Origin: Strongylocentrotus purpuratus
Taxonomy: Eukaryota; Echinodermata; Echinoidea; Camarodonta; Strongylocentrotidae
Reading direction: 5' to 3'
Assembly (NCBI RefSeq): GCF_000002235.5
Contig: NW_022145606.1
Coordinates: 45,493,774-45,557,773 of the forward strand
Length of the DNA stretch: 64,000 nt
Shown here: piece after piece, positions 48,863 to 58,125 of the stretch
Numbering within the stretch: position 1 is the stretch's first letter
How the letters are laid out: each line of letters begins with the position of its first letter
Notes under the pieces: model-generated
The model's database searches: none
What the model saw: only the letters and a program-made list of their open reading frames with translations
What the model was told of the DNA's origin: nothing
Position numbers and translations under genes: made by a program

Positions 48863-51800
48863 ATCGTGTATGCCTACCATCGTTTTGCTGTTTATTTAGT
48901 TATTTCATTTTATTTCTAATTTTTTGTCAGGGTAGCCCATTGACCAATAAGTAGTGTTCTTCCATGGGTCCCTGAATAAACATGAACATATTAACATTAA
49001 AAAGCATAACGTTGATACAGAACACTTATAATAAATTCTATAGTACATTTTAAGATTTAACACAGCAGTTAATAGACGTGGCACAAACGAATACTCGTTT
49101 GCAAAATAATCATATATCATTAACCTAGTTCAACTGTAATGTCAATAGAAAAATGCTGTATTGTGGAGGCTAAGTTACCCTTTTCCCGATATGAATCAAT
49201 AAAAAATAATCATAAATCTGATGGCCTTTTCTTTCGTTGCAGGGTTCGAGTCTGCGTCAAGACCAGATCATACATATCGCCTCATCAGATAGACTAGTTG
49301 AAGCACTCAACACTGGAGAGGTTAGTATATAAGGCCTACAAAAAAGATGTTGTATTGCCCTTTGCGACCGACCCCAAAATCTTGAAATCGGCTTTTAAAA
49401 AATAATAAAAATCCGTTTTTTTAAGAAGAAAAAAGTTTTCATCATCATCAACTTCAGGTTGGCACTGTAAAGCGCTGTTGTGGTCTTCACGAGAGCACGC
49501 TATGCAACTCTTTCACCTGCCATTTGTGTTGCACCTTTCATTCCTTGTCCAGACACTTTCTTGATATCATCAAAAAAGTTTCAAAGTATTCTAAACTGAG
49601 AAATAAAAGCCCAAAGAGAGAGTTTTTTTAAAAAATGTGAAAAAAACAAATTCCGACTGACCGACCCATGTTTTGGCACCCAAAGGATAATACAGCATTT
49701 TTTGGGGTAGGCCTAAACTTGGGGTACCGCTGATTTGATTTGATGTGAATTGATTTGATTTATTAATTTCTGCTTTTTGTCCATACAATAATAATCAGTA
49801 ACAATATGAACATTTTGTACAGTGTGGTAATATTTTTTTCAAATCACAATGAGTGATTTCAAGTTGGGTGTTTAAGGCTGGTATTAGTGTTTAATAAACA
49901 CTAACACCCGTCTAAACACCGAAATGGAAAACAGCTGGTGTTAAGGCTTTGACCTCTGAATATCGTCAACTTCCGGTAGCTAGTGTTATCGATTTTGCAA
50001 AATTGTCGTCTGCTGAACCGACCTTTGTGGCTGGTGTTAATGTTTGACGTACAAATGTCCTATTCACTAACACTAGCCCCTAGGGATTAAGCAAATGTTG
50101 ATTTCCAGTTCGGTGTTAGTGTTGTACCGCACAACAGTCAACGCACGAACGACGCCAATTTATTGTCTGACGATCAAATACAAATTTGTGAAACAGGTAA
50201 TTCATATATTCTTTTGTGTAAAATGAGTTATTTTATAAGACCAGAGAAATAGGTGTAAATTTATTCTGTACTTTTCATGATATCTTTAGTTTGTATGTAC
50301 TATTTTTAAATCATCGTCGTGAAATCAAGTATGTGGTGACGTCACAGCTGGTGTTAAGCTATCGATTTTGATATCGGTATCGGGCTCTTAATTTCATCAG
50401 CAAATATTTCGCTCGATTTAAGAGCTCTTGACTGCTCTTAACACTAACACTAACACTAACACCCAACTTGAAATCACTCAATGAATAACACAATTTATGA
50501 AACAAAATGTTGAGAACGATCGATTGATTCCCAAATGTTGAGGGTTGGCAAGCCATTCATCCACATTTGCCGCTCTCCACATTGTGTACCTGGCAAATTC
50601 TGGGGGTAATGATTTATTGTAGGGCGCCCTCAGGAAGAACAGAACTGATACTGATTCGGATTACGTGGTTTACAAAGTTATCATCATTGTCGTTGTAATA
50701 GTTATCATTAATATTATGTATATCTATAATAACTGTTTTTATTATTATCACTATTGTTGTCATTATCATCATAATAATTATTATTATTGTCATCACTATT
50801 GATATTATTATTTTCGTTATTACCGGTAGTATTATTAATGATGATGAAATAAAACCGGCCCTACTTTTTTCTATATTTCCTTAGGCTATGCCATCTTTGT
50901 TTCAGTCCTCACGCAGTAAACCAGCGCTTTGATAAGAATCACGCCGCCAAACTTTCGAAATCCATGATTAGGAATCAGAAACTGGGACTACTTAATTACT
51001 TTCTTTTTTCGTTATGTCTGTAGGTCGATGTCATCTTTGTCTCAGCCCTAGCTCAATACGATACTGCCTTGATGAGAATCACGCCCTCAGACTTCCAGAA
51101 TAAGTGTCTGAAAGGAGGGAATTCAGTCATGACACGTCACAATAACCGCGATTTCGTCAACTGGTGGAACGACGCGTTTGATCGTCTTGTCCAGAGAGGG
51201 CGCTATGACGAAATCTGCAAAACACTCTCCGAGAGGCATGGTAAGATAGAACTAAGTGATGCAATACAAAATGTCAGGCCCGTCGGGAGAGAGAAATAGA
51301 AGAGGGGAAGGGTAAAAGAAAGAGAAAATGGAGAATGGAGAGGATTGGGGAGAGTCAGAGAGAAAGGGGAGAGAGAGAGATAGGGGAGAGAAAGAAAGAG
51401 AAAAAAGGGGGGACTATAGAGATCGAGGAGGAACAAATCAACTATTTACGCTTAAAGACCGTCAATACTACTGGGCCAGAAGGGATTAAACCACCCAGCC
51501 AGGTCACTGACAGGCGGCTATGTCATCAACTCAGCTCTCAACTAACATAAGAAAAAGAGGATCATGGGACACCAACAGGCACCGAGTGGGGAAGTTTTTT
51601 ATATAGAGGGAGCAAGAAGCTACAAGTAGGACAGTGGGGTTTAAACACAGTACCTAAAGGGGGTGTTCGTGTTATATCTTCAGGTAACAAATAACGTTTT
51701 TTTTTTTTTTTTTTTCGAAACAACGTATCTTTTCTAATACTGAATAAAAGCTACCCTTATTAATATCCAAAGTTAATAACTAATAATCAATACATGGGTG

Positions 51801-51930
51801 ATGGATTCCTTTATGTATGATGATTATGCCTTGTTATTATGCAGTAATTCATTTGTTTAAACATTTTTTCTCTCCTTCTATAGGCCATATCCAAGGGCGG
51901 GATTATACTGAGCTTTGCATCGGCTATTAG
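37219..51930 (+). CDS. Membrane-anchored solute-binding protein family 3-like protein (gene B)
   Basis: Eight exons with matching phases: 37219-37378, 43248-43311, 46123-46175, 47125-47253, 48490-48680, 49243-49320, 51024-51240, 51884-51930. They give 312 residues plus TAG. The ATG at 37219 is in a good context (CACCATGA) and an in-frame start further upstream would lack it. Residues 7-29 are a hydrophobic span after a short charged N-terminus, so a type II signal-anchor is likely. The rest follows the pattern of bacterial periplasmic amino-acid binding proteins (SBP family 3): YTIRGFNPDIVDA, then GCSGWIQTFDR with SFTKPF, then NVGFVDGWAYDEF, then SSDRLVEALNTGEVDVIF, then an amphipathic C-terminal helix with NWWNDAFDRL. 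Arg143 matches the carboxylate-binding arginine. At least nine cysteines suit an extracellular domain. Function in animals is unknown to me; an amino-acid or small-acid receptor is inference. Confidence 0.85.
37600..37950. repeat. Tandem repeat with CCAGGGGGCAGAGCCCCCTGG-type hairpins
   Basis: About four degenerate copies, near 37630, 37745, 37850 and 37915. Each has a GGGGGC-AGAGC-CCCC hairpin followed by GGGGTTTTAGGCATTTAAT-like sequence and CGGTCAGATGAGCA. In gene B intron 1. Confidence 0.8.
38015..38490. repeat. Cluster of poly-G and poly-C runs
   Basis: Runs of 8-14 G or C at about 38022, 38041, 38331, 38414, 38432, 38451 and 38466. No gene. Confidence 0.9.
38973..39397. mobile_element. 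About 425-bp TIR element
   Basis: Left end with TTTAAACCTAACCTTGCCATCC, and right end with GGATGGCAAGGTTAGGTTAA inverted, next to GC-rich tips. The centre is AT-rich and unrecognised. Confidence 0.8.
39799..40110. mobile_element. Palindromic MITE (GTGTTTCACAAAGATCCTAAG)
   Basis: Starts GGGGTGTTTCACAAAGATCC and ends inverted as GGATCTTTGTGAAGCACCCC. The half copy at 21035 belongs here. Confidence 0.9.
40345..40760 (+). repeat. Dispersed repeat, copy 2 of 3
   Basis: Same family as 22770-23160, diverged by scattered substitutions. Confidence 0.85.
40760..41285. mobile_element. Fold-back element built from TGGTCTA-like motifs
   Basis: Left half carries many TGGTCTA/TCGTCTAC phrases; right half carries the inverted TAGACCA/AGTAGAC phrases in roughly mirrored order around about 41050. 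The arms are diverged. Confidence 0.7.
41286..42090. other. Gene B intron 1, AT-rich, nothing recognised
   Basis: Contains a hairpin at about 41895-41957 (AGTATTAATGACT with its inverse). No gene. Confidence 0.5.
42093..42185 (-). mobile_element. tRNA-Leu-like SINE or pseudogene
   Basis: On the minus strand it reads GCGCGATGGCCGAGCGCTCT then AAGGCG, a leucine-tRNA-like D arm, and GATCGAATCCC as the B box. The anticodon stem does not pair, so it is not called a working tRNA. Confidence 0.5.
42186..42736. other. Gene B intron 1, no gene
   Basis: Mixed sequence with a CCCGGTAACCATGGTTACTGGG palindrome core near 42519. Not recognised. Confidence 0.4.
42737..43130 (-). mobile_element. 3' end of the L1/Tx1-type LINE, antisense
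   Basis: Reverse complement of about 15850-16180, including AGTGGATGTCTGCTAACATTC and the region of the ORF end. The poly-G run of the 13-16 kb copy is absent here (GTACTTGTCCCGCCGATCTTG), which shows that run is an expansion or artefact in that copy. Confidence 0.85.
43570..43760 (+). repeat. Dispersed repeat, copy 3 of 3 (partial)
   Basis: Matches the first half of 22770-23160, up to GATGTATATGGGACTA. It starts right after a short TTA run. Confidence 0.85.
44020..44336 (+). mobile_element. Probable LINE 3' end with short-repeat tail
   Basis: Ends in TTTTTTAATAAACTGAACTGAACTGAAC. A 3' tail of short tandem repeats after AATAAA is typical of CR1/L2-type retrotransposons. No coding part is recognised. 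Confidence 0.5.
44340..45228. other. Gene B intron 2, nothing recognised
   Basis: AT-rich sequence with no gene or repeat I can name. Confidence 0.4.
45229..45475 (+). mobile_element. Palindromic MITE plus flank, inverse of 24320-24630
   Basis: GGCCTCATTTCGGAAAACTTGTC to GTCAAACGGATCCCTGG, followed by a shared flank up to CATGCCATTAAA. Confidence 0.8.
45590..45700. repeat. Partial copy of the 49332 fold-back repeat
   Basis: AAGGCCTACACAAAAAACTG to GGTCGGTCGGTCGGA, then a poly-C run. Matches the left arm of 49332-49717. Confidence 0.7.
46196..46420. mobile_element. Palindromic MITE (ATCGAAAATAATATCGCTAG)
   Basis: ATCGAAAATAATATCGCTAG to CGTTTGTCTCGCAAT pairs with its exact inverse ending at about 46391. 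A partial copy is at 20219. Confidence 0.9.
46430..47124. other. Gene B intron 3, no gene
   Basis: Poly-C run near 46671. Otherwise unrecognised AT-rich sequence. Confidence 0.4.
47990..48170. repeat. G/C-run palindromic repeat
   Basis: GGGGCGGATCTAGGGGGG type start, then poly-C, and a second poly-C run. Similar to 31620-31855. Confidence 0.7.
48195..48488. mobile_element. Right-end fragment of the 510-bp TIR element, abutting exon 5 of gene B
   Basis: From about GAATATGCAGTCCTGATATA to ACTTTGTTTTACCTTT, matching the right half of 57341-57848. The element end ACCTTTAA corresponds to ACCTTTCAG here, where CAG is the splice acceptor of exon 48490. Confidence 0.85.
48490..51240 (+). CDS. Gene B exons 5-7: second lobe of the SBP-like domain
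   Basis: Exons 48490-48680, 49243-49320 and 51024-51240. They hold the family's R-containing hinge motif (TFDR), the VGFVDGWAY segment that in bacterial members reads like VGVQSGTTY, and GEVDVIFVS. In bacterial members the last position is usually an aspartate that holds the ligand amine; here it is Ser232. Exon 5 uses an acceptor at 48489 that lies at the end of a MITE. Exon 7 has a decayed copy at 50885-50961. Confidence 0.8.
48740..48862. repeat. GATTTGATTC and CT low-complexity sequence
   Basis: TTTGATTCGATT phrases followed by a CT run, in the intron after exon 5 of gene B. Confidence 0.9.
49332..49717. mobile_element. Fold-back repeat (AGGCCTACAAAAAAGATG)
   Basis: Left arm AGGCCTACAAAAAAGATGTT to GACCGACCCC is inverted at the right as TCCGACTGACCGACCC to GGGGTAGGCCT. 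Confidence 0.8.
49849..50482. mobile_element. About 630-bp TIR element
   Basis: Perfect inverted ends GAGTGATTTCAAGTTGGGTG and CACCCAACTTGAAATCACTC. AAT follows on both outer sides in part (possible 3-bp target duplication). Subterminal AACACTAACACTAACAC and GGTGTTA motifs recur. No transposase. Confidence 0.85.
50885..50961 (+). pseudogene. Decayed copy of gene B exon 7
   Basis: After a TTTCCTTAG acceptor-like end it matches the first ~75 bp of exon 51024-51240 (ATCTTTGT-TCAG and AGAATCACGCC). A one-base loss near the start shifts the frame, and CAATAC has become CAGTAA (stop). The match fades after about 50961. Confidence 0.9.
51300..51420. repeat. GA-rich sequence
   Basis: Purine-rich run in the last intron of gene B. 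Confidence 0.9.
51452..51642 (+). mobile_element. Short TTAA-ended dispersed element, copy 2
   Basis: TTAAAGACCGTCAATACTACTG at left and CAGTGGGGTTTAA at right. This uninterrupted copy shows the original form of the element split by the LINE near 61-63.6 kb. Confidence 0.75.
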
Positions 51931-52214
51931 CACACTTCTGATTGAAGGACAGCGTTTATCACGTGACTGCAGACATGTTTATAACGCCATTTTGTTGACG
52001 TCATTCTCCTTCAGCGTCTTTCACTCTTCATATAATTGTTATCATCACGTTTAGTGATGCAGCAATTACCAATGATGCTCAAAATGCTGTTTTATTGTAT
52101 CTGTGAGATGGTTTAATTTTGTAATCTTTGTTTCCAAATTATTCTCCTTTTCATACCGTTAATTTTGGTGATGGTTTTTAAAATGTGATTTTATAATTTT
52201 GATTTACCTGTTTT

Positions 52215-52255
<41 letters not shown>

Positions 52256-53130
52256 TAAATTATATTCATTTATATGGCGCTCTCATACAAGTTTTTTTTT
52301 TTTACAGTGCTTTATTATGGTATAAAGGTGTAGAAATCCGTTAAATAAATACGCTTTAGGTGCTTCTTAAAGGTGTCTAGTGATGGTGCTGTACGAATGT
52401 ACAGTGCAAGATTTTCTTGCGTTAAAAAATTATCGCGGAAAATTTGTCGGAGGGGGGGGGGGGCTTCTAAAGCCCCCCCCCCCCCCCCGGGCTAAATAGG
52501 GTTAAGTGAGGTATTCAGAATTGAATAAATATAATCATAAAGGATTCTGTATGCTATGTTTGTACCATTTTCTTCATAACAATAACGATAATGTCTGATT
52601 GGATATGTGGTGTAAATGTTAATATACGTAATAAAGAGATTGGGGAAATGGACTTTCAGAAATTTGCCTGCTTCTCTATAAAATCTTGGTACATGTAAAT
52701 AAACGTTATGCTTATAAGTTTTGAAGAGGAAAACAAACATGTCAGTAACCATTACTATATAAGCATTATGCCTAGTGGTATTTATCTGGGATGTAAAATA
52801 GGTGACATGCGATTGCCCCAGCCACCCCCCCCCCCCCTCCCCCGCAAAAAATAAGGGTAAAGGGGAAGCGGAACGTGAAAAGAAAGTACCCTTTTAAATT
52901 CGGCTTTCATCGTTTTTGTTGATGAGAAAAAAAAATTGCCCATGAATGATACCGGTGCGGCGGTGCCCACCCCCTCCCAAGTGTGTGTGCCTTCTCATCT
53001 GTGCTAGACGTATATACCCCGAGTCTTGATAATTATGTCATGATATATGATATTTCATACATTGATTTATATTTTCGATCGGAGCGGACATCTGACTAGG
53101 GTAAACTCAGCGACCAGAGAGAAAGATGTT
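51931..53130. other. Gene B 3' flank
   Basis: 3' UTR probably starts here. AATAAA at about 52344 could be a poly-A signal. Also contains an (AAT)n run at 52218-52252, poly-G and poly-C runs at about 52452 and 52474, and a poly-C run at 52824. No gene. Confidence 0.5.
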
Positions 53131-53143
53131 ATTGATCGCCAGT

Positions 53144-53273
53144 GGCGTACGCAGGATTTTTTTTTCAAGGGGGGGGGGGGTTAACATTTTTAAATCGGGC
53201 CAACTCAGCCAGCACACAAATATACAAATTAAAGGTGGGTTCAACCCCAACCCCCGTCCCCTGCGTACGCACC
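53144..53273. mobile_element. Palindromic GGCGTACGCAGG repeat
   Basis: GGCGTACGCAGGATTTTTTT at left and CCCCTGCGTACGC at right are inverted; a poly-G run lies after the left end. Confidence 0.75.
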
Positions 53274-53492
53274 TGTTGATCGCTATGTGAGGGTGTATGC
53301 AATAACTCGCCCAAACTTAAATGGGACGGAGATTAGGAGAGATTTTTACTCTAACGAACAAAATACATGTACACCTTACTTGGAATAATCAGAAAGAGGG
53401 AGAGAGAGAGAGAGAGAGTAAGAGGGGGTGAAAGAGAGAGAGAGAGATAGATAGAGGGAGGGAGAGAGAAAGAGAGAAACATATATATTTAT

Positions 53493-53946
53493 CACGGAAG
53501 AGGTTTACGGTACACCATGTGTAAAGTCCTCGAGGGACTGAGGAAAGTAGATAGAAATTAGAAGTGAGATGGAAAGACGAGAAAGTGGAGGTTCGAAGGA
53601 AGAGTATCTTTCGGAAGTGAGTATAGTCCTGAAAAGGACTGTAAACCAGAAAGTTGTAGGCAGGATGAGAGGTTTGAGTAGAAGATTGGATTGAGTTGGA
53701 GAGTTGAGTAGGCGAGTAGAGTTGCAGAGCAGGAGCAGGAGAGTAGACTCGACGTTTCGGACAGGTTGACTGTCCGTCTTCAACTTTCTGGTTTACAGTC
53801 CTTTTCAGGACTATACTCACTTCCGAAAGATACTCTTCCTTCCAACCTCCACTTTCTCGTCTTTCCATCTCACTTCTAATTTCTATCTACTTTCCTCAGT
53901 CCCTCGAGGACTTTACACATGGTGTACCGTAAACCTCTTCCGTGAT
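53493..53946. repeat. Large hairpin, about 170-bp arms
   Basis: CGGAAGAGGTTTACGGTACA to GGACTGTAAACCAGAAAGTTG is inverted almost exactly at 53775-53946. The loop is about 110 bp. Confidence 0.95.
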
Positions 53947-54357
53947 TATTCATACCACCATGCAAACCTTAAAACACCATATATATTTATACAACTCACT
54001 TCCAGATCCTAGTTAAATGATTGGTCATGCGCGGTCACGTGTGATTCAATTACTGAGCCTATTGCACTCGTTTTTATGAAAAGGAGTGTAATATTTGCAG
54101 TACTATTGAACTCGTTTTCAGAGCGCGCAGTAGTGCGCGTAGAGGTTAGAGCGCTTACTGCGTGTACATGGGCCTATTCTTGCGCAGCACTATGCGTAGA
54201 TGATTGTTGAGGTAAGTGCGCTTGCTATATCTATACTTATGTGTGCGCACTAAATCGAGACTTATTAAAACTTGAGATTTATTTGTCAGCCATATACTGT
54301 CACGAAACAATCTTGAATTAATTTTTTTTACATCAAATAACAAGGATCTAGGAGTTT

Positions 54358-54548
54358 CGTTGTATAAAACAAATGATGCATGTTTTCATTCGTTTATTAT
54401 ACGATCTATCCGCCCTCGTTGGTGCTGTGTGTATATTTCGCACTCAGCCTATAAACGGCTTCGTGCGATAGATACACACAGCCTCAACTCGAGTGCGGAT
54501 AGATCGTATAATGAACTCATGCGCATGCATCATTTGTATAATATATAT
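54358..54548. mobile_element. Palindromic MITE (TTGTATAAAACAAATGATGC)
   Basis: ACAAATGATGCATG to TATACGATCTATCCGC pairs with GCGGATAGATCGTATAATG to GCATGCATCATTTGT. Confidence 0.9.
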
Positions 54549-55182
54549 ATATATAAACACAGAGAGACAGACATAAAGAAAAGGGGATTTATTCCAATAA
54601 TGTATATGATGTTCGTAATAGCATGTCTAAATCTTTTGTACACAAAAGGAATCCATGTTCAGCATGGAACATTATTTTTAGTACCATTCTGATTTATATG
54701 GAATAGTAGTTGAATTAATATTGTAATAGCCCTTTAGTTTAAGGTCCGGGAAGCGGGGGGGGGGTAACTTAGCTGGAAAGGAAACCAATTTTCACATGCA
54801 CAGATGTGAATATCGCATAGCCTCACATAACAAATTGACCGTCTGGCATGTTCTAAGTGGTGGGTGTGGCCAGGGGATGCCCCCACCAACAAAGCGGCCC
54901 TTTTGACAACAAACTTGTATTTTGTAAATAATATTTTAAGGAAACCTTGAACCACCACGAGATTGGTGTCATATGAAAGAAAATTAAATTACCTACGTTA
55001 TGATACCTATTCCAACGAAATTAAGATTAATTAACATCGCACATTTAAGTAAAAAAAAAAAACATGCATATACGTGCATTAGTGTATTAAGGACCTGTTT
55101 GGTGTGTTTACATCGAGTTTTACGGATAACTTCTAATTAAAACCTCTAATCACCATGACTGTATTTGGTGTCAAAAAAGAGG

Positions 55183-55235
55183 TGTGATAGCTCAGTCAGT
55201 AGAGCAGTGGTCTCGTAATCTGGTGACCCCTTTCC
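55183..55235 (+). mobile_element. tRNA-Thr(CGT)-like SINE head
   Basis: GTGTGATAGCTCAGTCAGTA then GAGCAGTGGTCTCGTAATC, with an A box and a CTCGTAA anticodon-loop-like segment. The B box is missing. Confidence 0.55.
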
Positions 55236-55690
55236 TTTCTCATAAATGCCCTTTTTCATCTATAAAAAATAGTTCCTTTTCATCTCTTGTAAATGACCCT
55301 ATTCATTTCTGAGAGATACCCGTTTATTTTAACATGACTGTGCCTCTCTTTCCTTTTAATAACAGCCACTTCCCCCTTCTCATTACCCATTTAACAATGA
55401 TGTGCCAAATTTCCTTTCTTATAAGGAACCTATCCCATTTTCATAAATGCCCCTTTTCACTTCTTATAAATGCCCCTATCAAAATCTGATGGATGCCTAA
55501 TTTCCGTCGACAAATGCCCATTTCCTTTTCATCTCTGGTTGCATGCCTCTTTTTTATGTGTAAGAAGTGCCACATTTTCACCTCTGATGATTAGCCTTTG
55601 TACTTTGACACGTGCTCCTTTTCTTTTCTAATAAGTGTCTTAACCCTTTCGATAAGTGTCCCCTTTTCCTCTCATCATTAAACGTGCCCC
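55210..55690 (+). repeat. Degenerate tandem repeat of about 30-40 bp
   Basis: Phrases like CCCTTTTCATCTCTTATAAATG recur about a dozen times with many changes. Confidence 0.65.
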
Positions 55691-56158
55691 TAATTTCAAG
55701 CGACGAAGAGCAATTTCCCCCAAAGCTGGCTTGCTACGCTCGCTCGTAGTTATAGATATTATTATGTAACTTATCAAAAATCTTTTCAGTCTTCCATTAT
55801 GAGAATGTGCTTATAACCCCATCAGGATTGGATTTTTCCTTTGTATAACATGTATATTTCCGCACTGCGACCTCACAATTCTTTAAAAAAAAAATCCTCG
55901 CTCGAAAATGAATTTTCAGACCATCACACTCAACTGCAAAGTATGATGCTTAAGCAATTTATTATAATATGTATAAAGAGAAACAAACATTGAAATTATC
56001 CCCGATAATGTAATCACAATATACCAATGTCTAAAATTGGTTATATTTTCGCTTTGAGATTTCCCTTTGAAGGTGCCCCTTTTTTCCAGAAAGTTCCCTT
56101 TTTGTTTGTGCCCCCCCCCCCACTTTGGAACTCGCTCCACCGCCTCTGATCTCTCCCT

Positions 56159-56195
<37 letters not shown>

Positions 56196-57340
56196 GCTCC
56201 TTTCCCTCGATCCTACTCTCCTTTTTTCGAGCTACCTCTTTCTTCACTTCTCTTCTCTCCCTTTCAGTTTCAAGATCTTCTCTTTTCGATCTAATTCTCT
56301 CTCATTTCAATTCTTCTCTTAATTCTCTTCTCCTATACTCTGGCTCCATTTTCTTCTCTTCCCTTTTCTCTGCCCCCCCCCCCCTCGGGGGGGGGGGGGG
56401 GGAGGGGGATACTCACATATTAAAATATCCGCTCTAATGGGTCACTTTTTCACACAAAAATCCCTAAACATGGGTCCCATTTTGAACAAAAATATCCCTA
56501 AACATGAGTCCGTTTTTTCAAAATTGTGAAAATTCGGCCTTTCAATTTCGAAAAAAAACCCTCAAATTATCCTTAAAAATGGGTAGGGGTTCGGAGCTTG
56601 GGCAGCACATCCCCGTCCAAAAAAAAATATTAGTCCCCCCCCCCCCCCCTTCTTCCCGGCGAGCTTTTCTGCTCTTCTCGTCTCTTTCACCACGGTGGTC
56701 GATCCAGTTTGAGTTCAAGCAATAAATTCTTCACCTGTCATGTTAAGAAAAGATGCCACAATTAATGATGACAAGTAAATTCATAAATTATTTTTTCTTT
56801 TCTTTTTATTTCCAATAAAAAATATACATACATTTTGATTTAAACATAATATATATATTTGAGATATATAAATGAATTAGTACACACACAGATTTTGGTA
56901 TATATATATATATATATATGGTTGAAGTCACGAGAACTATGATTATCTTACAACATTCCTATGATAAATATCGAGTGTGTGATGTGATCACTCTGAGGAG
57001 TTCGACAAATTAAAAAAAAGGTGTGAAGACGTGCTTATATGAAGTATGTATTTATATAAAGATATACCTTACGTTGACTATTTAAAAGCTAAGTTAAATA
57101 ATTTAACCTACGACCCTCAAAAAGGATTACTATTGTTGCTGTTGTTGTTGTTTGTTTGTTTGATTGTTTGTTTGTGTTTGTATTTGTGTTTGTTTGTTGT
57201 TGTTGTTGTTGTTGTTGTTTTTTGTGGGTTTTTTTTTGGGGGGGGGTTACGGCCGGGGCAGTATGCATGTTTATTGCGACGCACCTGCTATTTAAATAAG
57301 AAAAAAGGTTTTCTGACAAACAATAAGTAGGCCTAATTTA
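55691..57340. other. Intergenic, no gene
   Basis: Holds CT runs at 56157-56200, poly-C and poly-G runs at about 56372-56406 and 56636, TA runs, and a GTTGTT/TTTG-rich stretch at 57130-57245. No recognised gene. Confidence 0.6.
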
Positions 57341-57848
57341 TTAAAGGTAATACAAAGTTTTGAGAAATGTTGAAAATTTGGTGGATAGTGATTCTTTATA
57401 ATTTTGATATATTTGGATGCCCCTGTGGATGTATTATAAACACGAAAAATTTTAGCCCCTAAAGCACTTCTGCTTTCGAGAAAAATTGAATATAAAAATT
57501 TACCGGTGCTCCCGGTAAATTTTGATAAATTTCAAATAGCGCCTACGGCCGTACAATAGTAGCTGTGACCATGACAATTTCAGAATATGTAGTTGTGATA
57601 TATAATTTCCCAACGGGAACTAGTTAGTCGATTCTAGTCAAGAAACATTGTTTTATAGCTTAATTAATATTTTGACCTTGAGAGGGAGCTATACAACATA
57701 AAGAGTTTATTATTTACAATTTCATAACTTTAGACTCGATTTCAACCGCGACAACGATCACTGAATATTGTAGGATCACATATGCTTCCAATATGTTCAT
57801 TTGAACCAAATTCATGAACCCATACCAAAACTTTGTATTACCTTTAAA
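57341..57848. mobile_element. 510-bp TIR element, copy 2
   Basis: TTAAAGGTAATACAAAGTTT at left and AAACTTTGTATTACCTTTAA at right, near-perfect inverted ends. Best-preserved copy of the family. Confidence 0.93.
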
Positions 57849-57987
57849 GAAGTATTATGAATTCTCAACGTAGCCTTTGTTGAAAACAATTTGTTGTCAA
57901 CGATGATAAATGTCGTTTGTTTGTTGTATCAACATAGTTTGTAAAATCTCGAGTTTACAGATTATTTTTTAAAGAGGGTTTCTTCCT

Positions 57988-58125
57988 CTAAATGTACAAA
58001 ATATAGACGATGAGGGAGAGTTCAAATACGGCCCCGATCAGGAGCCCCGAGCCAGCCCACATCCTGGATGACGACGCCGCCGTCCTGGCCCCGACGATGT
58101 CTCCAGTCCTAAGTCGGGTTCGAAC
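57988..58125 (-). CDS. Gene C exon 3: CD225 loop and second membrane segment
   Basis: Encodes 45 residues and the stop. The VRTRLRTGD loop is followed by a roughly 22-residue hydrophobic segment that ends at IVYILYI, so almost nothing extends past the membrane. The acceptor is GCCTGCAG read on the minus strand. Confidence 0.85.
   Translation of the reverse strand, partial: VRTRLRTGDIVGARTAASSSRMWAGSGLLIGAVFELSLIVYILYI

Noticed and set aside
50885..50961. Alternative mutually exclusive exon of gene B
   Set aside because: Frameshift, in-frame stop and loss of similarity before any donor.
37219..51930. Bacterial contamination or a very recent bacterial transfer for the SBP-like domain
   Set aside because: The domain is spread over eight exons with good splice sites and carries many cysteines and an animal-type start.
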